64,000 nt of DNA from Streptomyces sp. NBC_01210 (GTDB lineage: Bacteria > Actinomycetota > Actinomycetes > Streptomycetales > Streptomycetaceae), in assembly GCF_036010325.1 (NCBI RefSeq), contig NZ_CP108549.1, positions 2,356,001 through 2,420,000 on the forward strand, in the 5' to 3' direction. A program made the position numbers and the translations under genes. Every line of letters starts with the position of its first letter. Position 1 is the stretch's first letter. The notes beneath the pieces were generated by a model. That model was given only the letters and a program-made list of their open reading frames with translations, was not told the origin of the DNA and ran no database searches. Shown piece after piece: positions 8,320 through 16,605 of the stretch.

Positions 8320-9258
8320 CTACGCGTCACCCTCCCGCTCCGCGAGGAAGCGTTCGAATTCGAGGCCGATCTCGTCGGCGGACGGCAGGTCCACCGGCTC
8401 GGCGACCAGACTGCCCCTGGTCTCGGCACCCGCCACGGCGTCGTACTGGTGCTCAAGTCCCTGCACCAGCGCCACCAACTCCTCGTCGCCCTCGCCGATC
8501 TGCCGCTCTATCTCGGTCTGGGTGCGATGCGCCTCGGTGCGCAGCGAATGGGCTACGCCCGGCAGGACCAGGCCCGTCGCGGCCGTGATCGCCTCCAGGG
8601 CGGTCAGCGCGGCGTCCGGGTACGAAGAGCGGGCGACATAGTGCGGCACATGCGCGGCAACGCCCAGAACGTCGTGTCCGGACTCCATCAGGCGGTACTC
8701 GATCAGCGACTCCGCGCTGCCCGGCACCTGCGCCTCGTCGAAGGGGCTGCGGTGGCCCGGCATGAGGTCCGTGCGGTTGCCGTGCGGGGTGAGCCCGACG
8801 GGGCGGGTGTGCGGGACGCCCATCGGGATGCCGTGAAAGTTGACCGAGAGGCGCACTCCGAGCCGCTCGACGATCTGCGCGACGGCGGCCGCGAAGCGCT
8901 CCCACTCCACATCCGGCTCGGGTCCCGACAGCAGCAGGAACGGCGCGCCTGTGGCGTCCTGGACGAGCCGGACGTCGAGTGTCGGGGTCTCGTAACCGCT
9001 CCAGCGGTCGCGCCGGAAGGTCAGCAGCGGGCGGCGGGCCCGGTAGTCCACGAGCCTGTCGTGGTCGAAGCGGGCCACGACCTGGTGGGGAAGGGTGTCG
9101 AGGAGGTTGTCGACGATCTGCTCGCCGGTCTCTCCCGCGTCGATGTATCCGTCGAAGTGGTACAGCATGACCAGGCCGCCCGAGTCCTGTGCGAGCGCCA
9201 TGTCGACGACCGCGAGGCCCTTCGGCTCCCATTCGTACAAATCCTGCGGATCAAGCAC
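8320..9258 (-). CDS. PAC2 family protein
   Basis: 312-aa member of the PAC2 family, named after a proteasome-assembly chaperone; actinobacterial members are cytosolic and of unsettled function. The N-terminus [20 protein letters not shown], the [19 protein letters not shown] segment (about 27-45) and the [19 protein letters not shown] helix (about 210-228) are family features. I place the start at GTG 9258 because AGGAGGAG lies 8 nt upstream; a longer reading to 9324 has no such site. Probably leads an operon with coaE. Confidence 0.85.
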   Translation of the reverse strand: MLDPQDLYEWEPKGLAVVDMALAQDSGGLVMLYHFDGYIDAGETGEQIVDNLLDTLPHQVVARFDHDRLVDYRARRPLLTFRRDRWSGYETPTLDVRLVQDATGAPFLLLSGPEPDVEWERFAAAVAQIVERLGVRLSVNFHGIPMGVPHTRPVGLTPHGNRTDLMPGHRSPFDEAQVPGSAESLIEYRLMESGHDVLGVAAHVPHYVARSSYPDAALTALEAITAATGLVLPGVAHSLRTEAHRTQTEIERQIGEGDEELVALVQGLEHQYDAVAGAETRGSLVAEPVDLPSADEIGLEFERFLAEREGDA

Positions 9259-9390
9259 GGTTACCGCTCCTCCTCGTGTTCGTAGAGAAGAACGCGTGGT
9301 GACGTACGGGCATTCCCGCCTCACACGATGAACACCTCTGAGGGGAAGCCCAGTTCACGGCAACGGGTTCACACCGAACTGGTCCAGACC

Positions 9391-9419
9391 TTGACATGAC
9401 CATAACCCGTCCCTACGGT
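9391..9419 (+). promoter_or_regulatory. Housekeeping-type promoter of the truncated lyase
   Basis: TTGACA (9391-9396), a 17-bp spacer and TACGGT (9414-9419) form a near-ideal Streptomyces HrdB-type promoter about 65 bp before the ATG at 9483. Confidence 0.7.
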
Positions 9420-9482
9420 CACGGGCAGTCAGAGTTCACAAACTCGTCCGTCGTTCATATACAAGAACGGGAGGCGCCCCAC

Positions 9483-9767
9483 ATGCGTACCCGAAAACCG
9501 CTCCCCGCCTTACTGTCCTCCGCGCTCGCAACCGGCGGCCTGTCCTTGCTGGCCATCCCGGCACAAGCCGCCACAGTCATCGATGTGACCACCGCCGCCC
9601 AGCTGAAGTCCGCACTGTCCGCCGCCCGCCCGGGCGACACGATCCAGCTCGCCGACGGCACCTACAGCGGGAACCTCAAAGCGACGACGCCCGGCACCTC
9701 CGGCACCCGCAAGCGGAATGACGTAAGGCCCGCTCCCCCGGGGGGAGCGGGCCTTACTTTCAGCTAG
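9483..9767 (+). pseudogene. Truncated secreted beta-helix polysaccharide lyase
   Basis: The reading frame encodes a 94-aa product. A Sec signal peptide (about 1-29, with the IPAQAA cleavage region) is followed by the N-terminus of a right-handed beta-helix lyase (TAAQLKSALSAARPGDTIQL, then ADGTYSGNL). This resembles PL6 alginate lyase/chondroitinase B-like or related secreted lyases. Homology stops near residue 75 (TPGTSGT), where the frame runs into the rpsA terminator hairpin and ends at 9767. An intact lyase would be several hundred residues, so the gene has lost its catalytic part, probably by deletion. The promoter and the RBS GGGAGGC look intact, so a small secreted peptide could still be made. 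Confidence 0.75.
9723..9757 (-). terminator. rpsA terminator
   Basis: A 16-bp perfect stem, GTAAGGCCCGCTCCCC with its complement, and a 3-nt loop lie 31 bp past the rpsA stop codon. On the plus strand it is followed by TTT and lies inside the truncated lyase frame. Confidence 0.9.
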
Positions 9768-9787
9768 TCACCAGCTGGGGCAGAGCG

Positions 9788-11290
9788 TCAGCTCTGGCCG
9801 CCGGCCAGCTTCTCGCGCAGGGCAGCCAGGGCCTCGTCCGACGCCAGGGCGCCGGAGTTGTCGTCCGACTCCGAGGAGTACGAACCGCCCGAGACACCCG
9901 CCGGGGCACCGCCGGCCGGGGCAGCAGCACCCTCGGCGGCAGCGGCCTCGTCGGCCTCGCGGGACTTGATGACCTGGGCCTGGTGCTGCTCGAAGCGCTG
10001 CTGCGCCTCGGCGTACTGGGTCTCCCACGCCTCGCGCTGGGTCTCGAAGCCCGCCAGCCAGTCGTTGGTCTCCGGGTCGAAGCCCTCGGGGTAGATGTAG
10101 TTCCCCTGGTCGTCGTACGACGCGGCCATGCCGTACAGCGTCGGGTCGAACTCGACCGAGGCCGGGTCGGCACCGAAGGACTCGTTGGCCTGCTTCAGCG
10201 AGAGGCTGATGCGACGACGCTCGAGGTCGATGTCGATGACCTTGACGAAGATCTCGTCGTTGACCTGGACGACCTGCTCCGGGATCTCCACGTGGCGCTC
10301 GGCCAGCTCGGAGATGTGGACCAGGCCCTCGATGCCCTCGTCGACGCGGACGAACGCACCGAACGGAACGAGCTTGGTGACCTTACCCGGGACGACCTGA
10401 CCGATCTGGTGGGTCCGGGCGAACTGCTGCCACGGGTCTTCCTGCGTCGCCTTGAGCGACAGGGAGACGCGCTCGCGGTCCATGTCGACGTCGAGAACCT
10501 CGACGGTGACTTCCTGGCCGACCTCGACAACCTCGGAGGGGTGGTCGATGTGCTTCCAGGAGAGCTCGGAGACGTGGACGAGACCGTCGACGCCACCCAG
10601 GTCCACGAAGGCACCGAAGTTGACGATCGAGGAGACGACGCCGGAGCGGACCTGACCCTTCTGCAGGGTGGTGAGGAACGTCTGGCGAACCTCGGACTGG
10701 GTCTGCTCGAGCCAGGCGCGGCGGGACAGGACCACGTTGTTGCGGTTCTTGTCCAGCTCGATGATCTTCGCCTCGAGCTCCTTGCCCACGTAGGGCTGGA
10801 GGTCGCGGACGCGGCGCATCTCGACGAGAGAAGCCGGCAGGAAGCCACGGAGGCCGATGTCGAGGATGAGACCACCCTTGACGACCTCGATGACGGTACC
10901 GGTGACGATGCCGTCCTCTTCCTTGATCTTCTCGATGGTGCCCCAGGCACGCTCGTACTGAGCGCGCTTCTTCGAGAGGATCAGGCGGCCTTCCTTGTCC
11001 TCCTTCTGGAGAACCAGGGCCTCGATCTCGTCGCCGACCTTGACGACCTCGTTCGGGTCGACGTCGTGCTTGATCGAGAGCTCGCGGCTCGGGATGACAC
11101 CTTCGGTCTTGTAACCGATGTCGAGCAGGACCTCGTCCCGGTCGACCTTCACGATGACGCCGTCGACGATGTCGCCGTCGTTGAAGTACTTGATCGTCTC
11201 GTCGATCGCGGCGAGGAAGGCTTCCTCGTTACCGATGTCGTTGACCGCTACCTGCGGAGTGGTGGCGGTGGTCTCGGTGCTGCTCGTCAT
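9788..11290 (-). CDS. rpsA: 30S ribosomal protein S1
   Basis: S1 docks mRNA on the 30S subunit during initiation. The 500-aa protein contains four S1 RNA-binding domains at about 36-105, 122-188, 209-277 and 294-363. The repeats are visible as GDIVDGVIVKVDRDEVLLDIG, GIVTGTVIEVVKGGLILDIG, GQVRSGVVSSIVNFGAFVDLG and GQVVPGKVTKLVPFGAFVRV. An acidic, Ala-rich C-terminal tail follows (about 420-500). Four domains instead of the six of E. coli is normal for actinobacteria. Expression is from a strong promoter at 11491-11519 through a leader of about 190 nt. Confidence 0.98.
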   Translation of the reverse strand: MTSSTETTATTPQVAVNDIGNEEAFLAAIDETIKYFNDGDIVDGVIVKVDRDEVLLDIGYKTEGVIPSRELSIKHDVDPNEVVKVGDEIEALVLQKEDKEGRLILSKKRAQYERAWGTIEKIKEEDGIVTGTVIEVVKGGLILDIGLRGFLPASLVEMRRVRDLQPYVGKELEAKIIELDKNRNNVVLSRRAWLEQTQSEVRQTFLTTLQKGQVRSGVVSSIVNFGAFVDLGGVDGLVHVSELSWKHIDHPSEVVEVGQEVTVEVLDVDMDRERVSLSLKATQEDPWQQFARTHQIGQVVPGKVTKLVPFGAFVRVDEGIEGLVHISELAERHVEIPEQVVQVNDEIFVKVIDIDLERRRISLSLKQANESFGADPASVEFDPTLYGMAASYDDQGNYIYPEGFDPETNDWLAGFETQREAWETQYAEAQQRFEQHQAQVIKSREADEAAAAEGAAAPAGGAPAGVSGGSYSSESDDNSGALASDEALAALREKLAGGQS

Positions 11291-11484
11291 GTGGGTAAGG
11301 GCTCCGGTACGGACGGTGAGTCGTAGGTACTGCTACGCCGAGAGCCCGTATCGCAGCTGCAGAAGCCGGACAGCCTGGGAAGCGCCGACCCAAGAAACCC
11401 GGGCGGCGCCTCGTGAACCGAGGGGACATGCATACAGATGCGAGCGCGGCCTGCTCTGTCTGAGGCGCGCAGGCCCGCAGCGCA
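11291..11484 (-). other. rpsA 5' leader
   Basis: The distance from the predicted transcription start (near 11484) to the rpsA ATG is about 190 nt and holds no gene. A leader this long on a ribosomal protein gene could carry autoregulatory structure. I see GC-rich inverted segments but no single clear hairpin that I would name. Confidence 0.5.
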
Positions 11485-11490
11485 ACTTGT

Positions 11491-11519
11491 AGCATACGGG
11501 GGCAGCCGGGCACGGTCAA
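11491..11519 (-). promoter_or_regulatory. rpsA promoter
   Basis: The minus strand has TTGACC (11514-11519), a 17-bp spacer and TATGCT (11491-11496), a strong HrdB-type promoter as expected for a ribosomal gene. Confidence 0.8.
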
Positions 11520-11627
11520 TGCGCGAAGGCGCACACCCGGGGCGGAACGCCCCATACCCGGCACAACTAATGTTTGCCGAGGCCACGTGGCCGCCATCGG
11601 TCGCGCTGAACGCAAACTACAACGACG

Positions 11628-12446
11628 GTGACGATGTTCCAAGATTTTGAGCCGGAAGCCACCCGCCGTAACGCCGGGGACTCGGAGAGCAGCCACGCCA
11701 GCCGCGGCTGGTGGGACCGGAACGCCGACGAGTACCAGACCGAACACGGCGCGTTCCTGGGGGACGAGGGTTTCGTGTGGGGGCCGGAGGGTCTCGACGA
11801 GGCGGAGGCCGGTCTGCTGGGGCCCGCCGGGTCGCTGAAGGGACTCTCTGTTCTCGAGATCGGCGCGGGCGCGGCGCAGTGCTCACGCTGGCTGGCCGCA
11901 CAGGGCGCGCGCCCGGTGGCCCTGGACCTCTCCCACCGGCAGCTCCAGCACGCGCTTCGGATCGGCGACAGTGCCGGCCACGTACCGCTGGTGGAAGCGG
12001 ACGCGGGGGCGCTGCCGTTCCGGAACGGCTCCTTCGACCTGGCGTGCTCGGCCTACGGCGCGGTTCCGTTCGTGGCCGAGCCGGTGAAGGTCTTCCAGGA
12101 GGTACGGCGTGTACTGCGGCCGGGCGGGCGGTGGGTCTTCTCGGTGACGCACCCGATCCGCTGGGCCTTCCCCGACGAGCCGGGGCCCGAGGGGCTCTCC
12201 GTGGCCGCTTCGTACTTCGACCGCACTCCGTACGTCGAACAGGACGAACGGGGGCGCGCGGTATACGTCGAGCACCACAGGACGCTCGGCGACCGGGTCC
12301 GGGACGTGGTGGCGGGAGGCTTCCGGCTGGTGGACCTGGTCGAGCCGGAGTGGCCGGCCTGGAACAGCCAGGAGTGGGGTGGCTGGTCCCCGCTGCGCGG
12401 ACATCTGATCCCGGGGACTGCGATCTTCGTCTGCGAGCGCGACTGA
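11628..12446 (+). CDS. Class I SAM-dependent methyltransferase
   Basis: 272-aa methyltransferase of the UbiE/Methyltransf_11 type. The SAM-binding motif I VLEIGAGAAQCSRWLA is at about 73-88, the acidic VALDLS loop at about 97-102, ADAGALPFRNGSFDLACSAY at about 123-142, and RVLRPGGRWVFSVTHP near 166-181. The substrate is unknown. The start is GTG 11628 or ATG 11634; no clear ribosome-binding site is visible, so the mRNA may be leaderless. It is divergent from rpsA. Confidence 0.9.
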   Translation: MTMFQDFEPEATRRNAGDSESSHASRGWWDRNADEYQTEHGAFLGDEGFVWGPEGLDEAEAGLLGPAGSLKGLSVLEIGAGAAQCSRWLAAQGARPVALDLSHRQLQHALRIGDSAGHVPLVEADAGALPFRNGSFDLACSAYGAVPFVAEPVKVFQEVRRVLRPGGRWVFSVTHPIRWAFPDEPGPEGLSVAASYFDRTPYVEQDERGRAVYVEHHRTLGDRVRDVVAGGFRLVDLVEPEWPAWNSQEWGGWSPLRGHLIPGTAIFVCERD

Positions 12447-12470
12447 GGTCATCGGCCGAGCCTGTGGGAC

Positions 12471-12560
12471 GAGCTCGGGCAATGAGCTTTCGGAACGAGC
12501 TCGGGCAATGAGCTTGTGGAACGAGCTCGCGGAATGAGCTTGTGCACCGAGCTCGCGTCA
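12471..12560. repeat. 26-bp tandem repeat, three full copies plus a partial
   Basis: Units at 12471-12496, 12497-12522 and 12523-12548 share the pattern GAGCTC-N7-GAGCT-N8; a partial fourth unit runs to 12560 and a half-copy precedes the array. Each unit is itself two 13-bp halves starting GAGCT, and each contains the palindrome GAGCTC. It lies between the methyltransferase and hrpB, upstream of the hrpB start. Confidence 0.9.
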
Positions 12561-12618
12561 GGGCCTGCGCCAGGACCATCTGAATCAGCTCCCCCCGGCA
12601 TCTTGCGAGACTGGGGCG

Positions 12619-15174
12619 GTGATCCGCGAAGACGTCCTCGCCGGCCTGCCCGTACAGAGCGCCGTGCCCGCGCTCAGGCATGCGCTCGACACGCACGGCT
12701 GCGCGGTGCTGTGCGCGCCGCCCGGGACCGGCAAGACCACGCTCGTACCGCTGGTGCTGTCCGGGCTGGTGGGTGGCGGTCCTGTGCGGCGTGTGGTGGT
12801 CGCCGAGCCGCGGCGGATCGCGGCGCGGGCCGCGGCGCGGCGGATGGCGTGGCTGCTCGGCGAGCAGGTCGGCGGGAAGGTCGGTTTCACCGTGCGCGGG
12901 GAGCGGGTGGTGGGGCGCGGGACGGTGGTGGAGGTCGTGACCACCGGTGTGCTGCTGCAGCGGCTGCAGCGCGACCAGGAACTGGCCGGGGTCGATGCGG
13001 TGATCCTCGACGAGTGCCACGAGCGGCATCTGGACGCGGACACAGTGGCCGCGTTCCTGCTGGACGTACGGGCCGCGTTGCGGCCGGAGCTGCGGCTGGT
13101 CGCGGCCTCGGCGACCACGGACGCACAGGGCTGGGCGCGGCTGCTCGGCGATGCGCCGGTGGTGGAGGCGGCCGGGGTCGCGCATCCGGTGGAGGTGGTC
13201 TGGGCGCCGCCGGCGCGGCCCGTACGGCCGCCGCACGGGATGCGGGTCGATCCGGCGCTGCTGACCCATGTGGCCTCGGTGGTGCGGCGGGCGCTGGCCG
13301 AGCGCGCCGGCGATGTGCTGTGTTTTCTGCCCGGAGTGGGTGAAATCAGCCGGGTCGCGAGCCAGTTGGTCGATGTGGGCGCGGAGGTGCTCCAGGTCCA
13401 CGGGCGGGCGCCGGCCGCGGTGCAGGACGCGGTGCTCGCGGGCTCTTCAGGGGTACGGAGGGTGGTGCTGGCCACCTCGGTCGCGGAATCGAGCCTGACG
13501 GTGCCGGGCGTGCGGGTCGTCGTGGACGCGGGTCTGGCGCGCGAGCCGCGTACCGATCACGCGCGAGGCCTGAGCGCGCTGACCACGGTGCGGACCTCGC
13601 AGGCGGCGGCGCGGCAGCGGGCGGGGCGGGCCGGCCGCGAGGCTCCGGGCACGGTGTACCGCTGCTGGGCCGAGGCGGAGGACGCCCGGCTGACGCGGTT
13701 CCCGTCGCCCGAGATCAAGGTCGCCGACCTGGCTGCGTTTGCTCTGCAGGCGGCATGCTGGGGCGATCCGACGACTTCCGGCCTGGCGCTGCTCGACCCG
13801 CCTCCGGCCGGTGCGCTGGCCGCGGCGCGTTCGGTTCTTGCCGTGATCGGCGCGGTGGACACGGCAGGCCGGGCGACCGAACGGGGCGTACGGATGGCCC
13901 GGCTTGGCCTGCATCCGCGGCTGGCGCGGGCGCTGCTGGACGGCGCACAAGAGGTGGGCACGCGCCGGGCCGCGGAGGTGGTCGCACTGCTCAGCGAGGA
14001 GCCACCGCGGGAGTACGGCGACGACCTGGCCGCGGCCTGGCGCACGGCGCGCCGTGGCGGCGACGCGTATACGGGGCGCTGGAGGGCGGAGGCGGGGCGG
14101 CTGGAGTCGTCGCTGTCCGTTCGCCACCCCGCGTCGTCCCGCAACCGGGGCTCTGCCCCGCACCCCGAGCCGCAATCGCCGGCGGGGCCTGGTTCCGACG
14201 ACGCCGTCGCCGGGCTCGTCGCGGCGCTCGCGTTTCCCGAGCGGGTGGCCCGGGCCCGGGGCGAAGGAGCGTTTCTGATGGCCTCCGGGACCGGGGGCGA
14301 GCTCGTCGCCGGGTCGCGGCTGCGCAGCGCGCCCTGGCTCGCCGTCGCTGTCGCGGACCGCCCCGCGCATGCCGCCTCGGCACGGGTGCGGCTCGCCGCC
14401 GTCATCGACGAGGACACGGCGCGTACGGCCGCATCGCATCTGCTCGTCGCAGCCGAGGAGGTCCACTGGGAGCACGGCGATGTCGTCGCACGCGAGGTGG
14501 AGCGGCTCGGGGCCGTCGAGCTCTCCGCGCGCGCACTGAAGGACCCGAACCCCGCTCTCGTACGCGAAGCCCTGCTCGAGGGGCTACGGCGCGAGGGACT
14601 CGGGCTGCTGCGCTGGACGCGGGAGGCGGAGGGGCTGCGCGAGCGGCTCGCCTTTCTGCACCGGCAGCTGGACGCGCCCTGGCCGGATGTGTCGGACGCC
14701 GCGCTGCTGGACCGCACCGATGAGTGGCTGGAGCCGGAGCTGTCCAGGGCCCGGCGGCGGGCCGATCTCGGACGTATCCAGGCCGGCCAGGCGCTGCAGC
14801 GACTGCTGCCCTGGGCGAGCGGCGACGCGGCCCGGCTCGACGAGCTGGCGCCGGAGCGGATCGAGGTGCCGAGCGGCTCGCGGATCCGGGTGGAGTACGG
14901 CGGGGCCCAGCCGGTCCTGGCCGTGAAGCTCCAGGAGCTGTTCGGGCTGCGCGAGACGCCCACGGTCTCGGGCGTGCCGGTGCTGGTGCATCTGCTCTCC
15001 CCCGCCGGGCGGCCGGCGGCGGTCACCGCGGACCTGGCGTCCTTCTGGAAGGACGGATACCGGTCCGTACGGGCGGAGTTGCGCGGTCGCTATCCCAAGC
15101 ATCCCTGGCCCGAGGACCCGTCGACGGCCGAGCCGACCCGGCACACCAAGGCGCGGCTCAGCAGGGAAGCCTGA
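12619..15174 (+). CDS. hrpB: ATP-dependent helicase HrpB
   Basis: DEAH/RHA-type RNA helicase of 851 aa. The N-terminal RecA domain carries GTGKTTL near residue 37 and the LDECHERH box near 130, and RAGRAGREAPGTVYR near 335 is motif VI. Ratchet and HrpB-specific C-terminal regions follow, with YPKHPWPEDP near 826-835 as the usual HrpB ending. Its cellular role in actinobacteria is unsettled. It starts at GTG 12619. Residues about 505-524 are encoded by a copy of an interspersed hairpin element (14133-14190), an apparent in-frame insertion between the helicase body and the conserved SDDAVAGLVAALAFPERVAR segment. Tandem repeat arrays flank the gene on both sides. Confidence 0.95.
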   Translation: MIREDVLAGLPVQSAVPALRHALDTHGCAVLCAPPGTGKTTLVPLVLSGLVGGGPVRRVVVAEPRRIAARAAARRMAWLLGEQVGGKVGFTVRGERVVGRGTVVEVVTTGVLLQRLQRDQELAGVDAVILDECHERHLDADTVAAFLLDVRAALRPELRLVAASATTDAQGWARLLGDAPVVEAAGVAHPVEVVWAPPARPVRPPHGMRVDPALLTHVASVVRRALAERAGDVLCFLPGVGEISRVASQLVDVGAEVLQVHGRAPAAVQDAVLAGSSGVRRVVLATSVAESSLTVPGVRVVVDAGLAREPRTDHARGLSALTTVRTSQAAARQRAGRAGREAPGTVYRCWAEAEDARLTRFPSPEIKVADLAAFALQAACWGDPTTSGLALLDPPPAGALAAARSVLAVIGAVDTAGRATERGVRMARLGLHPRLARALLDGAQEVGTRRAAEVVALLSEEPPREYGDDLAAAWRTARRGGDAYTGRWRAEAGRLESSLSVRHPASSRNRGSAPHPEPQSPAGPGSDDAVAGLVAALAFPERVARARGEGAFLMASGTGGELVAGSRLRSAPWLAVAVADRPAHAASARVRLAAVIDEDTARTAASHLLVAAEEVHWEHGDVVAREVERLGAVELSARALKDPNPALVREALLEGLRREGLGLLRWTREAEGLRERLAFLHRQLDAPWPDVSDAALLDRTDEWLEPELSRARRRADLGRIQAGQALQRLLPWASGDAARLDELAPERIEVPSGSRIRVEYGGAQPVLAVKLQELFGLRETPTVSGVPVLVHLLSPAGRPAAVTADLASFWKDGYRSVRAELRGRYPKHPWPEDPSTAEPTRHTKARLSREA
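14133..14190 (-). repeat. Interspersed hairpin element inside hrpB
   Basis: Read on the minus strand, this stretch matches the element at 57523-57571 closely: GCCGGCGATTG, then GGGG-(T/G)-(T/G)CGGGGC, then AGAGCCCCG. It contributes about 19 residues (RHPASSRNRGSAPHPEPQSP region) to HrpB without breaking the frame. Confidence 0.7.
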
Positions 15175-15240
15175 AGCTGACCCGAAGCTCACCCGGAGCT
15201 GAGTCGGAGCTGATCCGAAGAGCATTCCTGAGCTGATTCG
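15174..15240. repeat. 11-bp tandem repeat array after hrpB
   Basis: Six units of 11-12 bp start at 15174, 15185, 15196, 15207, 15218 and 15230, with consensus RAGCTGANCCG. The array begins at the last base of the hrpB stop codon. Its GAGCTGA core resembles the GAGCT half-units of the array in front of hrpB. Confidence 0.85.
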
Positions 15241-15271
15241 GATGCCAGCGGGTCGGGGGCGCAGTGGGCCG

Positions 15272-16261
15272 TCAGGCAGGGACCGGCTCCGGCTCGCGCT
15301 CCGCTGCCGGGGCCTGCGGCCGGCGCCCGCGGGCTTCGAGGACCAGCGCGAGTGCCAGCAGTCCACCGCTCAGCACCAGGAAGCCCCATGGCAGGTACGA
15401 GGTCATCAGCAGTACCAACTGCCGCTGGGACTTGACCAGTTCGACGGTGGAGTCCACATAGTCCGGGCGCATCTTCACATGCCCGGCGAATGCGGTGACC
15501 TTGTCCCGGCCGCCCAGCAGCGTGCCGCCGCGCAGCTCCTCCCGGTGGATCTCCTCGCCGTTCACGGGACCGCCGGTGACCGGGTCGACCCAGAACATCC
15601 GCTTGGTGGTGTACCAGCGGGTGGTGCCGGTCTGCTTCTCCAGCGTGGTCGCGTCGATGCCGGGGATCGGCATCTTCTTCGGGTACGGCACCTTGGTCCA
15701 CGGGATGGTCTGCTCGAAGTAGTAGACGTCGAGCCCGCGGAACTTCTGCGTCCCTTTGTAATGAATGGGCGCGGACGCACGCGCCTGGGCGTCGAAATAC
15801 TGGTAATCCCGCTTCTCGGCGAGGAACGGCCATTTGAACTCGATGCCCTCGCGCCGCACCGCGTCGCCGTCGACCATTTCACCGGTGGCGTGCACGGGCG
15901 CCTGGCTGTGCGCGTCGAAGATGTAGCGCTCGGGGATCCGGGAGACCATCTTGCCGTCGGGGCCCTGGACGTAGGAGAGCGAGTCCCAGACGACGACGTC
16001 ACGACCGGCGCTGCGCTCGATCTTCTCGGACTCCTCCACATTGCCCTTGAGGGTCTGCACGATGGTGACCTTCTCGACCTGCTTCGCCCGCAGGGAGCCG
16101 TAGTCGAGCAGGGTCGCGGGCTTCGCCTCCAGCACCATCTCCTGGTACTGGCTGGGCGGGATCTTCACCAGCCTCGGGAAGGCGTACCAGCGCAGCAGCG
16201 GTGAGAGCGCGGCGAAGAAGACGGCGAAGGCGAGGAGTACGAGGCCGGCTCTGCGGCGCAT
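15272..16261 (-). CDS. DUF3068 membrane-anchored protein
   Basis: 329-aa protein with an N-terminal membrane segment (about 5-25), a large extracytoplasmic domain and a C-terminal membrane segment (about 284-306), the layout of the actinobacterial DUF3068 (PorA-like) family. Recognisable parts are VVVWDSLSYVQGPDG, PERYIFDAHSQAP and TTRWYTTKRMFWVDPVTG. No biochemical function is established that I know of. It lies 12 bp behind a 44-aa secreted or membrane peptide gene, so the two are probably one operon. Confidence 0.85.
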   Translation of the reverse strand: MRRRAGLVLLAFAVFFAALSPLLRWYAFPRLVKIPPSQYQEMVLEAKPATLLDYGSLRAKQVEKVTIVQTLKGNVEESEKIERSAGRDVVVWDSLSYVQGPDGKMVSRIPERYIFDAHSQAPVHATGEMVDGDAVRREGIEFKWPFLAEKRDYQYFDAQARASAPIHYKGTQKFRGLDVYYFEQTIPWTKVPYPKKMPIPGIDATTLEKQTGTTRWYTTKRMFWVDPVTGGPVNGEEIHREELRGGTLLGGRDKVTAFAGHVKMRPDYVDSTVELVKSQRQLVLLMTSYLPWGFLVLSGGLLALALVLEARGRRPQAPAAEREPEPVPA

Positions 16262-16273
16262 GGTCCGGACCTC

Positions 16274-16411
16274 CTACTTCTTGGGGCCGGGGACGGTGGT
16301 CAGCAGCGGCTCGGGCGAGGTCTCGCCGGGAGGTGCGCCGATCGCCGTGATGGTGAGGACGAGGGCGAAGGCGGCGGCCAGCCCGATGGCGGCGGCGACG
16401 ATGGCGCGCAT
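16274..16411 (-). CDS. Small membrane peptide, SPW_0924-like
   Basis: 44-aa peptide starting at ATG 16411: one hydrophobic helix (about 3-25) and an extracytoplasmic tail SPEPLLTTVPGPKK. From memory it matches the Streptomyces SPW_0924 family. A longer reading to 16519 adds a sequence without membrane or signal character, so I prefer the short start. It is followed at 12 bp by the DUF3068 gene. Confidence 0.65.
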   Translation of the reverse strand: MRAIVAAAIGLAAAFALVLTITAIGAPPGETSPEPLLTTVPGPKK

Positions 16412-16522
16412 GCTCGGCCTCCCGGGGAACTCGGATCCGTTCCGGATCTGATAGAGCGTCAGGGCGGGGGCACCGTAGCAATCCAGCCGTGAGATGAGAA
16501 CACGTTGCACCATCGACACATG

Positions 16523-16561
16523 GCACCGCCCCCCTGACCTGTGGCGGCAGAGGGGCGGTGC
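16523..16561 (-). terminator. Hairpin terminator after the transglycosylase
   Basis: A perfect 10-bp stem, GCACCGCCCC with GGGGCGGTGC, encloses a 19-nt loop. It lies 45 bp past the stop of the lytic transglycosylase gene and before the promoter of the SPW_0924-like gene. Confidence 0.6.
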
Positions 16562-16605
16562 GGAAGTACTGAATGGCTGGTCGGACGGCCGGTCGGGCCC
16601 TCCGG

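Noticed and set aside
12471..12560. Direct repeats as a CRISPR array
   Set aside because: The units are contiguous with no spacers of unique sequence and no Cas genes are present.
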